This document shows positions 33,566 through 42,124 of a stretch of 64,000 nt of DNA, one piece after another (positions within the stretch are counted from its first letter, which is position 1; each line of letters starts with the position of its first letter). The notes below the pieces were generated by a model. It had not been told where the DNA came from. It did not search any database and worked only from the letters and a program-made list of their open reading frames with translations. This DNA comes from Hyphomicrobiales bacterium (GTDB lineage: Bacteria; Pseudomonadota; Alphaproteobacteria; Rhizobiales; Aestuariivirgaceae), in contig JANYHN010000062.1 in assembly GCA_025359045.1 (NCBI GenBank), forward strand, positions 1 to 64,000, written 5' to 3'. A program made the position numbers and the translations under genes.

Positions 33566-34277
33566 GCGCATCCTCGCCCAGATAAACGCTTTTCACATCA
33601 CGACTGTTCATCACAGCATCGGGTTTGCCATCGGCAATCAACTTGCCGAAATTAAGCACAATAAGCCTCTGCGCCACCGAGAGAAGCGCATGAACAACAT
33701 GTTCAATCCAGATAATTGTAACACCAGATGAATGCACATCGCGAATAGCAGACAGCAATGATTGGCATTCACGTTCCGTAAGGCCGCCCGCAATTTCGTC
33801 CAGCAATAACAGTTCCGGTGCTGTCGCCAGAGCGCGCGCAAGCTCAAGCCGCTTGCGTTCAAGCAGCGTAATTGAACCAGCAAGTTGATTGGCTTTTGAC
33901 TTCATGCCCGTGAGTTCCATCACTTGAAGCGCGTGCCTTTCGGGATCGGCCGTGACGCGCCCGAATGTTGCACCCACCAAAATATTTTCAAAAACCGTCA
34001 TACCGCCAAAAGGATGTGGCACTTGAAAGGACCGAGAAATTCCGCACTTGCACCGCAAGGCTGCATCATTTTTTGAAACATCTTCGCCGTTAAACAATAC
34101 GCTGCCCGAATCGGGGCGCACGGTGCCCGCAATCAGATTGAACAAAGTCGTTTTGCCAGCACCATTGGGCCCTAGGATTCCCACAATTTCGCCCTTGGCC
34201 ACATTAAAGCTGATCGCGTCGGTCACCACCAACGCGCCATAACGCTTATTCAATTTCTCGAGGGTCAAGAGGGACAT
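33558..34277 (-). CDS. ABC transporter ATP-binding protein (LivG-like)
   Basis: A 239-residue ABC ATPase with Walker A GILGPNGAGKTTLFNLIAGT and Walker B ELLLLDEIAGGLTERE. The signature helix reads GSITLLERKRLELARALATA, where the usual LSxGQ is replaced by SITLLERKR, a variation seen in the LivG branch (LxLxxRRRLE). The C-terminal RLIVLNFGKLIADGKPDAVM is typical. It is the second nucleotide-binding subunit of the importer. Confidence 0.9.
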   Translation of the reverse strand: MSLLTLEKLNKRYGALVVTDAISFNVAKGEIVGILGPNGAGKTTLFNLIAGTVRPDSGSVLFNGEDVSKNDAALRCKCGISRSFQVPHPFGGMTVFENILVGATFGRVTADPERHALQVMELTGMKSKANQLAGSITLLERKRLELARALATAPELLLLDEIAGGLTERECQSLLSAIRDVHSSGVTIIWIEHVVHALLSVAQRLIVLNFGKLIADGKPDAVMNSRDVKSVYLGEDAHV

Positions 34278-34320
34278 CTGCGTGGCAGAGGGCGGCGCGA
34301 ACCGCCCTCTTCACCTTTGA

Positions 34321-35580
34321 TCAGTTCAACAACCTCACTTTGCCCGCCACTGGGATCAAAGCTTGCTGAACATTTGTTGTGATCATCAGATCATAACCTT
34401 TATCACCTTTCGTCCATTGACCGCCCACGAGAGGCGTTTTGCAAACATTCTTCACCGGAACATTTGGCCCTGCTTTCCAACTGATTGGCCCAGTGATCGT
34501 TTGCAGATCAGTTTCGGTGATTGCCGCCAAAATGGACTCAGGGTCATTTAGATCTTTAGTGCGTTTGATCACATCAAATGCAACTTCAAAAATTGAATGC
34601 GCAAAACCAAGCGGCTGAGTCCACGGCTTGCCGCTGGCCGCAGTGTAAGCATCAGCCAATTCCTTCGCAGACTGACCAGTCAGACTCGACTTGAATGGAT
34701 GATTAGGCGACCACCAAATTTCCGATGTCAAACCATCGCCACGATCACCCAATGCTTCCACTGAAGCAGGAAACAGCAGCGCCTTACCAATGGTTACAAC
34801 CTTTGGCTTAAAACCCTGTTGAGCTGCTTGCGCCCAGAACGTTGCAAAATCAGGCGGGATCATCACACCTGTTACAATTTCAACACCTGCCGCTTTAAAC
34901 GCTGCAATCTGTGACGAGAAATCATTGTTCAAAGGCTGATAGCGACCAGGATCAACCAAGTCATAGCCTGCAGCCTTCAATGGGCCCGGCAAACCATGTT
35001 CTTTGTCGCCCCAGGCATTGCCATCAGCATCGTTTGGAAACAATCCGCCCACTTTTTTGGCCGCACCCGATTGATCCCAAATGCCAACAAAATTTGCGAT
35101 CACATCTTCAAGGCCCCAGAAATAATGATAAGTCCATTTAAAGCCCGTCGCAGGGTTGCCGTTGCGGCCAAAGAAATAGGGCTGCCATGGGCAGTTATTG
35201 GTTATGCACGGAACTCCGTTAAGCTCTGCCTGATCTGCCACAGGGTTTGTGGTGTCTGGTGTATCTTTACCAAGCAATAATTTCACGCCGTTTTTTTCAA
35301 TCAACTCAGTTGCCACTTCAGCGGCCCGATTTGGATTTGATTGCGAATCTTTTGCGATAATTTCAATGGGTACAGGAAGCTTGCTCATCGCATCTTTCAG
35401 ACCTGCGATCACCCAATCTTGCGCCTCACCAAAGCCAGCCAGCGGGCCAGTCAGAGGGCTTACAAGACCAACTTTGAATGTGTCGGCGGCATAAGCGCGG
35501 CGCAAAAATGCAGGTGCAGCAACAATTCCTGCTCCGGCCTTGATGATTGAACGGCGATTAAGAACTATTTTTTTAGACAT
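34321..35580 (-). CDS. periplasmic substrate-binding protein of Liv-type ABC importer
   Basis: A protein of about 419 residues in the type I periplasmic-binding fold. The Tat-like signal is NRRSIIKAGAGIVAAPAFLR, cleaved near RRAYA-AD. The mature start FKVGLVSPLTGPLAGFGEAQ and AEVATELIEKNGVKLLLGKD match amide/urea- and aromatic-acid-binding relatives of LivK. The start is ATG 35580 (MSKKIVLNRRS); a longer frame is spurious. It is the first transport gene of the operon. Ligand specificity cannot be read from sequence. Confidence 0.9.
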   Translation of the reverse strand: MSKKIVLNRRSIIKAGAGIVAAPAFLRRAYAADTFKVGLVSPLTGPLAGFGEAQDWVIAGLKDAMSKLPVPIEIIAKDSQSNPNRAAEVATELIEKNGVKLLLGKDTPDTTNPVADQAELNGVPCITNNCPWQPYFFGRNGNPATGFKWTYHYFWGLEDVIANFVGIWDQSGAAKKVGGLFPNDADGNAWGDKEHGLPGPLKAAGYDLVDPGRYQPLNNDFSSQIAAFKAAGVEIVTGVMIPPDFATFWAQAAQQGFKPKVVTIGKALLFPASVEALGDRGDGLTSEIWWSPNHPFKSSLTGQSAKELADAYTAASGKPWTQPLGFAHSIFEVAFDVIKRTKDLNDPESILAAITETDLQTITGPISWKAGPNVPVKNVCKTPLVGGQWTKGDKGYDLMITTNVQQALIPVAGKVRLLN

Positions 35581-35591
35581 TGTTTTTCTCC

Positions 35592-36494
35592 CTAATTTCC
35601 AAGCAAATTTTTCATTGTTTTTAAATGTTGGAGAACAAGTTCGCGCAATGCGTCCTTCTTCTCGTTGGTCCACGACTTAAAACCTTGGTTGGATTTGAAG
35701 CCGAGATTTCCTTCGCGCACAAGCCCAATCAAATAGGGGCTGGGCTTATGTGTATCTTCGAGATGACTGAGAACCGCATGATGAATATCGAGTGTAAGGT
35801 CCGTGCCAACAAGATCGGCATTTTCCAGCGGCCCTAACACAGCAAGCCTGCGGCCAAAGCTGTTCTTCACCACAAGATCAACCGTCTCGGCATCACACAC
35901 GCCATTTTCGACCAGCGAAATTGCTTCGCGCCACAGAGCATGTTGCATGCGATTGCCAACAAACCCGGGAACATCTTTTTTGACATGCACAGGAACTTTG
36001 CCAAGCTGCCGCAGGAGCGCCATTGTGGCGTCGATCACATCGGGTGAAGTGTCAGCAGTTTGAATAACCTCGACCAGTGGCACCAAGTATGGCGGATTCC
36101 ACCAATGAGTACCAATAGCGCGATGCTTGGTTTTGACCAAAGCCATGATCTGTGTGATAGGGATCACGGATGTATTTGTGGCCAGTATGGCATCACTTCG
36201 TGCAACACTTTCAATTTTTGCAAAAAGCTGTTGTTTCAATTCAAGTTTTTCGGGTGCCGCTTCGATGATGAAATCAGCATTTGCGACCGCTTCTTCGAGC
36301 GTGGCGACAGTTTTAACGCGATCAACTACGAAGACATTTCGCTCTAAAGATTTCAATGTGCTGGTGATGCGCGATTTAACAGTGAGCAAGGTTTCGGCAA
36401 AAGTATCGGTGATACAAACGCTATGGCCGCCCTCAGCAAATACGAGTGCGAGCCCGTGGCCCATTGACCCCGCACCGATGACTGCCACCTTCAC
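35592..36494 (-). CDS. 3-hydroxyacyl-CoA dehydrogenase family protein
   Basis: An NAD-dependent dehydrogenase of about 300 residues. The Rossmann motif is KVAVIGAGSMGHGLALVFAE. The catalytic region ATNTSVIPITQIMALVKTKH leads to GTHWWNPPYLVPLVEVIQTA with the catalytic His, and VPGFVGNRMQHALWREAISL follows. The WWNPP variant resembles L-carnitine/lambda-crystallin-type dehydrogenases more than the fatty-acid enzyme (HFFNP). It starts at GTG 36494, overlapping the hydrolase stop (GTGA) with GAGG upstream. A BKACE next to a carnitine-DH-like enzyme also occurs in carnitine catabolism. Confidence 0.87.
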   Translation of the reverse strand: MKVAVIGAGSMGHGLALVFAEGGHSVCITDTFAETLLTVKSRITSTLKSLERNVFVVDRVKTVATLEEAVANADFIIEAAPEKLELKQQLFAKIESVARSDAILATNTSVIPITQIMALVKTKHRAIGTHWWNPPYLVPLVEVIQTADTSPDVIDATMALLRQLGKVPVHVKKDVPGFVGNRMQHALWREAISLVENGVCDAETVDLVVKNSFGRRLAVLGPLENADLVGTDLTLDIHHAVLSHLEDTHKPSPYLIGLVREGNLGFKSNQGFKSWTNEKKDALRELVLQHLKTMKNLLGN

Positions 36495-37129
36495 CAATGC
36501 ACCTCTTGGCCAGACACAAGTTGATTCAGAGCAGATTGGAGAACAGCAATTTCAGTGTCGCTCACTTCATGGGCGCGTCCTGGGAAAACATCCGTGCGCA
36601 ACCGCGCTTGCGCTGAGCCAAGATCAAGTGCTGCAGATGCAAATGCAGGAAGTGGAATCCAAGGATCTTTATCGCCACAACTTAAATAAACGGGAAGCCC
36701 AGCAAGTTGATGGTTTGACCGCTCGTCAGCCGGAACACCAACCCGACATCCAGTCAAGCTCAACATAGCTCCACGCCAAGGGCCAAAACGGAACGCATAT
36801 TCAAGCGTTAGACAGGCCCCCTGACTGAATCCTACCATCACCACGGGAACGCCAGCGCGAGCCATTGTTGCGGCATGCTTTAACTGCTCCAATGACTTCG
36901 CAAGCTGCTCGCGTGTTTTATCACTCAGCGGATCAATAGCACGAGCATCATACCAACTGCCCAATTCAGCCCGCGGCAAAACAAAAGCCACACCCTTCGC
37001 ATTCAAACGATCTACGATGTGCTCTGCCATCATCTCTGGTGATTGGCCGCGTCCATGCGTTACCACACACACCAGCGCCGCGCTTTGAAGCGCCTCGCCA
37101 AGCATCAATGGTGTGGCGTTTTGGGTCAT
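36491..37129 (-). CDS. alpha/beta hydrolase (MhqD-like carboxylesterase)
   Basis: A 212-residue serine hydrolase of the phospholipase/carboxylesterase group. The oxyanion-hole segment is CVVTHGRGQSPEMMA, the nucleophile elbow VVMVGFSQGACLTLEYA, the acid in LPVYLSCGDKDPWIPLPAFA and the His in FPGRAHEVSD. It overlaps the downstream-transcribed dehydrogenase and the upstream ring-cleaving dioxygenase by four bases on each side. The hydrolase plus VOC dioxygenase pair resembles Bacillus MhqD/MhqO, which act on hydroquinone- or catechol-type compounds. Confidence 0.85.
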   Translation of the reverse strand: MTQNATPLMLGEALQSAALVCVVTHGRGQSPEMMAEHIVDRLNAKGVAFVLPRAELGSWYDARAIDPLSDKTREQLAKSLEQLKHAATMARAGVPVVMVGFSQGACLTLEYAFRFGPWRGAMLSLTGCRVGVPADERSNHQLAGLPVYLSCGDKDPWIPLPAFASAALDLGSAQARLRTDVFPGRAHEVSDTEIAVLQSALNQLVSGQEVHW

Positions 37130-38088
37130 ATATCGAAATTCGCTGGCTCCAATCCAGCCACCATCTCGGCGCGTCGATCTTCAAACCACGGCGGGAACAC
37201 CAGTGTCTTGCCGATTGATCCCGGCGCTTCATCTTTAGCCCAGCCTTCAGGCACCGTCCACGCAATTTCAAATAGTGCCCCACCAGGAGAACGCACATAG
37301 CAGCTCTTGAAATAATTGCGGTCTTTCTGCTCGGAAATATCTGTGAAACCCAAGCCTTCGATATGCGCCCGCAATTTCAACTGGTTTTCTTCATTTCCGG
37401 TATTCAAAGCAATATGATGGATAGTGCCGCCGGATAAAGTCCACGTACCTTGAGGCCTTTCGGGCTCATGCAAAACTTCGACAACCGAATGAAGGCCATT
37501 ATTTTCTGGAACAGCAAAAGCCAAGCCTTCATGATTATCAGCAAGTTTTTTCATGGGTATTGCGATGGTGAAAAAATCATCCATAGCCGTGCGGTCAGCT
37601 ACTGAAATAGCAACACCATAAATGCCTTTGATGCCATGTTCCTTGCCAATACCTTGCTTGTCATTGGTGATGGACTCTCGCATATCACCCGGATTTTCGA
37701 CGAGTTCAAAAGGAATACCGCATGGGTGCTCAAGGGCAACGCGCGGCATACCGAAACGGCTGATTTTTGTGGCTTTAACACCGCGCTCGTTCAGACGGTT
37801 CACCCAAAACTCAGATGAACCGATTGGAATGGCGGCTTGGATAATTTTAGATTGGTTGGTGCCCCGTCGGCCAAACACGCCTGGCTTGCGGAATGGAAAT
37901 GTTGTGAAAATAGTAGAAGCATCACCATTCTTAGAGCCATAATAGAGGTGATAGACCGGCAGCACCCCATCAAACAAAACGGTGCGTTTGACCGAATGCA
38001 GACCTAGATCTTTTGAGAAAAAATCGAAGTCCTCCTGAGCGCCGTCCGTGCTCATGGTAAGGTGGTGATAACCACTGATAAGTGTCAT
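37126..38088 (-). CDS. VOC-family ring-cleaving dioxygenase (MhqO/LinE-like)
   Basis: A 320-residue two-module VOC protein. The N-terminal metal His is in ISGYHHLTMSTDGAQEDFDF. The second module has TLSGGTIHHIALNTGNEENQ and the metal Glu in SPGGALFEIAWTVPEGW. That His/His/Glu Fe(II) set is that of hydroquinone dioxygenases such as LinE, PcpA and MhqO. The C-terminal GKTLVFPPWFEDRRAEM is also family-typical. It is first in the minus-strand operon and diverges from a LysR gene, so it is likely induced by a quinol-type effector. Confidence 0.87.
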   Translation of the reverse strand: MTLISGYHHLTMSTDGAQEDFDFFSKDLGLHSVKRTVLFDGVLPVYHLYYGSKNGDASTIFTTFPFRKPGVFGRRGTNQSKIIQAAIPIGSSEFWVNRLNERGVKATKISRFGMPRVALEHPCGIPFELVENPGDMRESITNDKQGIGKEHGIKGIYGVAISVADRTAMDDFFTIAIPMKKLADNHEGLAFAVPENNGLHSVVEVLHEPERPQGTWTLSGGTIHHIALNTGNEENQLKLRAHIEGLGFTDISEQKDRNYFKSCYVRSPGGALFEIAWTVPEGWAKDEAPGSIGKTLVFPPWFEDRRAEMVAGLEPANFDI

Positions 38089-38207
38089 GTGTAGGCCTCC
38101 CTTTTGATGTAGCGATGCGTCAAGCGCACCTTGTTATTGGGAGCCAAGCTAAACCTAAAAAACCTCGCTGTTGATAAAAATACGCACATTGAATATATCA
38201 TATTGTT

Positions 38208-39197
38208 ATGAAGATTGATGAAAGACACCTTTTGCAATTGGCGGCGGTTGTTGAAGCTGGCGGGGTCACCGAAGGTGCGGCGTTGATTGGCCAGTCGCAA
38301 CCTGCTGTATCGCGAACACTTTCGATGCTGGAAAAACGCATCGGTGAGCGTTTGTTTGTGGCTGGTAAGCGGCCACTGCAGCCCACGGCTCTTGGCCGTC
38401 AATTGGCCATTCACGGCAAAGCCATTCTTGCTGCATCGCGCAAAGCCACAGAAACTGTTGCCAGTTTTCGTGGTGGTGGGTCGGGCCGTATGCGCGTCGG
38501 TGGCGTGCCTTTCTTTATGGACGCCATCGTATCTAGCGTGATTGCTGGATTTCAAGTGAAAGAACCCGGCATTCATTTTGACCAATCTTATGGCCATTAC
38601 GGCGATTTGATCAGCGCGTTGACGGCTGGCGAAATTGATCTTGCAGTGACACCTGCGGGCACGCAAGAAATCAGTGCTGAACTGGTATTTGAACCTTTGA
38701 TACCAGCACGAAACGTTGTGGCTTGCAGCGCTGTTCACCCGTTGCTCGGAAAAAAGAAACTGACGAAGGCTGATTTTTTGGCTTACCCGTGGGTGGCTCC
38801 TCTGCCCGGCTCGCCCCTGATGTTGGATTTGACAAACATTTTGCTCACGCTTGGAATAAGCGAACTGGCCATCCGCTATGCTGGGGGTTCTTTGCATTCG
38901 GTCTTGAACTATTTGGCTGCAACCAAAGCCTTGGCCATCATGCCCTTGTCGGTCATCCGTTCGCTGGAGCAAGATAACCGCGTAGCCATTTTGCCCCTCA
39001 ACATCCCTCAGCCCGAACGCATGATCGGCATGATTTATCGACGTCAGTCTGCAATCGACCCAGTCAATCGCAAGTTCATTACCCATCTGCGTGCCAATCT
39101 CGAAAATCTCAGCCGCGTTGTGGCGCGCCATGAAGCTTCCGTGAAATGGCAGTTTGGCCCCTTCATGCATGACCGAGGCAATTTGCTGGAAGTGTGA
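38208..39197 (+). CDS. LysR-family regulator of the catabolic operon
   Basis: A 329-residue LysR protein: MKIDERHLLQLAAVVEAGGV, then AALIGQSQPAVSRTLSMLEK and RIGERLFVAGKRPLQPTALG form the winged HTH. The effector domain begins at GRMRVGGVPFFMDAIVSSVI. It is transcribed divergently from the MhqO-like gene, with about 120 bases between, an AT-rich spacer suited to LysR binding. Inferred to control the operon from 38088 leftward. Its 3' end abuts the convergent SDR gene 13 bases away. Confidence 0.9.
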   Translation: MKIDERHLLQLAAVVEAGGVTEGAALIGQSQPAVSRTLSMLEKRIGERLFVAGKRPLQPTALGRQLAIHGKAILAASRKATETVASFRGGGSGRMRVGGVPFFMDAIVSSVIAGFQVKEPGIHFDQSYGHYGDLISALTAGEIDLAVTPAGTQEISAELVFEPLIPARNVVACSAVHPLLGKKKLTKADFLAYPWVAPLPGSPLMLDLTNILLTLGISELAIRYAGGSLHSVLNYLAATKALAIMPLSVIRSLEQDNRVAILPLNIPQPERMIGMIYRRQSAIDPVNRKFITHLRANLENLSRVVARHEASVKWQFGPFMHDRGNLLEV

Positions 39198-39209
39198 ACC
39201 TTGCATTTG

Positions 39210-40004
39210 TCACCCGGCCGTATATCCGCCATCGGCATAAAGCACATGGCCCGTATAAAAATCAGACGCGCGGGAAGTCAGAAATAAAAGCGGCCCCGCT
39301 AAATCAGATGGCTCACCTAAGCGACCTTTTGGAACACGCGCTAAAAAACCAGCCCGAGTGGCTTTGGCCTTATCATCATCAGCAAACATCCATGCAGTGA
39401 GAGGTGAACGAAACACAGTTGGCGCAATTGCATTGACGGTAATACCGGTTGGGCCGAGTTCACAACCCAAAGCTTTTGTCATTCCGTCAATAGCGGCTTT
39501 TGAAGCGCAATAGGCGGTGTAACCCGCTGGGTGGCCGAGCAAACCACGCGCCGATGACATGAGAACAATTTTTCCGCCTTCGCCCTGTTTCATCATTTGC
39601 GCCGTTACGGCCTTGGCCATCAACCAACTTTGCGTAACATTGGCATCCATCACGTCCAGAAAACGTTCAGGCGTCATATCAACAATTTTGGAAACATCGT
39701 TTTTGCCAGATGCAACAATTAGTATGTCAACGCGACCAAAGCGTTCAACGGCTTTGGTAATAATCGCATTGCAGTTTGCTTCGGTAGAGGGACGAATGTT
39801 TACGGTTTCAGCGTCGCTCCCACATTCTGAAGCTATCGCCGCAAGCTCAGCTTTCTTGCCAGCGCTCAGCACCAGCTTGCAACCTGCCCCTGCCATAACT
39901 TTTGCAGCCAATGCGCCAAATGCTCCAGATGCGCCGGTGATGACCGCAACTTTGCCTTTTACATCAAAAAGCGAAAGCGGATTTTTCAGCCAGTCATCGC
40001 TCAT
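39210..40004 (-). CDS. SDR-family oxidoreductase
   Basis: A short-chain dehydrogenase of about 264 residues. The start is ATG 40004 (MSDDWLKNPLSLFDVKGKVA), leading to VITGASGAFGALAAKVMAGA (TGxxxAxG). Catalytic parts are VLMSSARGLLGHPAGYTAYC with Ser and Tyr, then ASKAAIDGMTKAL with Lys. The C-terminus YTGHVLYADGGYTAG is canonical. It overlaps the cupin gene as ATGA and forms a three-gene operon with the cyclase. The proposed role is oxidation of a cyclic alcohol or reduction of a ketone in the pathway. Confidence 0.88.
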   Translation of the reverse strand: MSDDWLKNPLSLFDVKGKVAVITGASGAFGALAAKVMAGAGCKLVLSAGKKAELAAIASECGSDAETVNIRPSTEANCNAIITKAVERFGRVDILIVASGKNDVSKIVDMTPERFLDVMDANVTQSWLMAKAVTAQMMKQGEGGKIVLMSSARGLLGHPAGYTAYCASKAAIDGMTKALGCELGPTGITVNAIAPTVFRSPLTAWMFADDDKAKATRAGFLARVPKGRLGEPSDLAGPLLFLTSRASDFYTGHVLYADGGYTAG

Positions 40005-40351
40005 GATTTTGTGCCCGGAGGATAAGGTATGACGACCAGCATTTTGCAAACTGAGTTCGAACGGTTGATAATCTCGCGTACTTCACCCGGTTGGATAGTG
40101 CAGCTATCCATTTTCCCGAGAACAGTTTCAGTGCCACCAACAAGCACCGTCATCTCACCCTCAAGCACGACATAGACTTTTTCAAATGGCGTCGAGTCTG
40201 GCCCAGCCCCGCCACCTGGCAAAAATTGCGAGTAACCCACCCATTGGTTTTTAGGCCCGCCCTCTTCAAAGCCCTGAAGCCGTAAGCCCACAACACCGCG
40301 ATGGTTGGGAGCTTCATATTTTTGCGCATCAGCAAATCGCTTCACCAGCAT
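40001..40351 (-). CDS. cupin domain-containing protein
   Basis: A 116-residue single-cupin protein: QWVGYSQFLPGGGAGPDSTP, FEKVYVVLEGEMTVLVGGTE, and SCTIQPGEVREIINRSNSVC. The first cupin motif, normally G(X)5HXH(X)3,4E, lacks both histidines here (GGGAGPDSTPFEKVYVVLEG), so canonical metal binding is doubtful. It overlaps the SDR start and the cyclase stop. Non-metal cupins in such clusters may be sugar- or effector-binding, or accessory isomerases. Confidence 0.8.
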   Translation of the reverse strand: MLVKRFADAQKYEAPNHRGVVGLRLQGFEEGGPKNQWVGYSQFLPGGGAGPDSTPFEKVYVVLEGEMTVLVGGTETVLGKMDSCTIQPGEVREIINRSNSVCKMLVVIPYPPGTKS

Positions 40352-41187
40352 CAGAAATGATCTCCGCGCTCGATCCGGTAATTCTGCGAAGGATCAGTGA
40401 TCGCAACGAGGCGGATGATGCAACCATCGCCCCTGTCCCAATTCCACGGGAAGAATGCAAACGTACAGCGCTTGCCCGTGACAGAATCTAAATCGCCACC
40501 CACATTTTCAATTCCAAGAATACCATTCTTAAAAAGTATTTGGTGCACAGGCTCCCAATCTGGAAAATCCTTGGCCCAATCTTTGCCACCCGACCATTCA
40601 AAATATTCTTTTTCCAAATGCGGCAACAAAGGCCCATTGCGCTGCGGGCCAATGGCTGTGGCCAGCGGATGATCATTAGCCTGCGTATCATGGCCAACCA
40701 CTTTGACTTGATGATCCACCATCCATTGTCCAGCAGAAGGAACAAACCCCGGGCAGTATGCAAAGTAGTCACCGTCCTCATAAACTTTATGCCAGCCTGT
40801 GTTGAGGATCAAAACATCATGCGGGCGAATAGATTTGCCGCAAGCTTTTTCCAAATCATCGGCGGTAATCGATTCCCACTTTTTTTTCGGCATTGGCACA
40901 ACAATGCCAGAGCCAAAAAAATGTGGCAGTGGCACTTCGTCGATGAATGGCGTTCCTTGCACAACATGGGCTGGTGCATCAATATGCGTTGTCGAATGCA
41001 TCGACGTGGTGATGCGTTGTGACAACACGCCAGATTTGGCCATGTAATGAATGCGCTCGATTTTCACATCCGGAAAATACGGCCAGTTCGGACACTGAAA
41101 ACCCCACCGATGCGATAGGTTGGTAAACTGAAGCCCCATCGGATTATCTAGGTTGGCCTGAAATTCAATACCTCGCACTTTGACCAT
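40351..41187 (-). CDS. cyclase-family hydrolase (kynurenine formamidase/isatin hydrolase fold)
   Basis: A metal-dependent hydrolase of about 278 residues, with start ATG 41187 (MVKVRGIEFQ) and GGAAGG before it. The metal motif H64-STT-H68-ID70-AP (SMHSTTHIDAPAH) is complete. The C-terminal part has the HDTQANDHPLATAIGP-type second region. Family members hydrolyse amide or C-C bonds in cyclic or aromatic compounds (kynurenine formamidase, isatin hydrolase). Its presence with an SDR suggests opening of a cyclic intermediate that is distinct from the intradiol route. Confidence 0.87.
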   Translation of the reverse strand: MVKVRGIEFQANLDNPMGLQFTNLSHRWGFQCPNWPYFPDVKIERIHYMAKSGVLSQRITTSMHSTTHIDAPAHVVQGTPFIDEVPLPHFFGSGIVVPMPKKKWESITADDLEKACGKSIRPHDVLILNTGWHKVYEDGDYFAYCPGFVPSAGQWMVDHQVKVVGHDTQANDHPLATAIGPQRNGPLLPHLEKEYFEWSGGKDWAKDFPDWEPVHQILFKNGILGIENVGGDLDSVTGKRCTFAFFPWNWDRGDGCIIRLVAITDPSQNYRIERGDHF

Positions 41188-41296
41188 GTTGCTGACCTTC
41201 CCATATTTGTTGTTTTGCAATACGGTACGATGGAGCCGAAACACTTGTCAATACGAAATTCTTGAACTGCATTGCGATACAGTATAAGAGACATAG

Positions 41297-42037
41297 ATGC
41301 GCAAACTCGGCATTCAGGTCATCTCAAGAGCAGCAGCCATATTGCGGGTATGCAGCGCTTCCAAAGCAGGTTTAAGCCTTGGTGAAATTGCCGCCGAACT
41401 CGCACTGCCCCGGTCAACTGTGCAGCGCATCGTCAACGCGCTCGTCACCGAAGGCTTGCTTCAAACCAATGGCAGCCATCACAGCATTCGCATCGGTATT
41501 GGACTTCACGCAATTGCTTTGGCACAGCGTGTTGATGTCGTCGAAATAGCCCACACCTTTCTCAAGGAGCTCTCGCAGAAAACCGGCGAAACCGTAGACC
41601 TCGCGGAACTTAAGAGTGATCACTTGGTGTTTGTTGATCAAGTATCAGGCAGCCAACGACTACGCACGATTTCTTCAGTTGGCGAAATTTTTCCGCTCCA
41701 CAACACTGCCAATGGCAAAGCAGCGCTTTCATTCATGACTGATAATGATGTGGTGAGCAGACTGCGCTCAACAATTGATATTAAACCCGCCAGCCTAAAT
41801 CTCTTGCTGAGCGAAATCCAACTTGCGCGTCTTAAGGGATTTGCCGAAGACAATGACGAACACATGGAAGGCATCAGCGCGATAGGCACTGCATTCCAAA
41901 CGAGAACCGGAAACATTTTCGCAATTTCAATCCCAATGCCCTCAGTACGTTTCCAATCAAAAAAACAACAACTGGCAGAGATGCTCATGTTGTTCCGCCG
42001 CAAAATTGAAGATGCGTTAAACGCTAAGAAGGCGTGA
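41297..42037 (+). CDS. IclR-family transcriptional regulator
   Basis: A 246-residue IclR regulator with N-terminal winged helix (AAAILRVCSASKAGLSLGEI, AAELALPRSTVQRIVNALVT). The C-terminal effector-binding GAF-like domain has TGETVDLAELKSDHLVFVDQ, LPLHNTANGKA-like PLHNTANGKAALSFMTDN and AIGTAFQTRTGNIFAISIPM. It diverges from the cyclase-cupin-SDR operon with a spacer of about 110 bases and probably controls it. IclR proteins commonly respond to aromatic acids. Confidence 0.92.
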   Translation: MRKLGIQVISRAAAILRVCSASKAGLSLGEIAAELALPRSTVQRIVNALVTEGLLQTNGSHHSIRIGIGLHAIALAQRVDVVEIAHTFLKELSQKTGETVDLAELKSDHLVFVDQVSGSQRLRTISSVGEIFPLHNTANGKAALSFMTDNDVVSRLRSTIDIKPASLNLLLSEIQLARLKGFAEDNDEHMEGISAIGTAFQTRTGNIFAISIPMPSVRFQSKKQQLAEMLMLFRRKIEDALNAKKA

Positions 42038-42124
42038 CACTGAAGCTCATGCAGTGATGCCTTTTCCTTTTTTTAATATGCGCCTGATAGTGCGAACAAG
42101 AATTGGAAATCTTCAATAAAATTC

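Noticed and set aside
38085-39206. 373-codon minus-strand frame
   Set aside because: Fully antisense to the LysR gene at 38208, whose protein is clearly recognisable; the minus frame has no domain.
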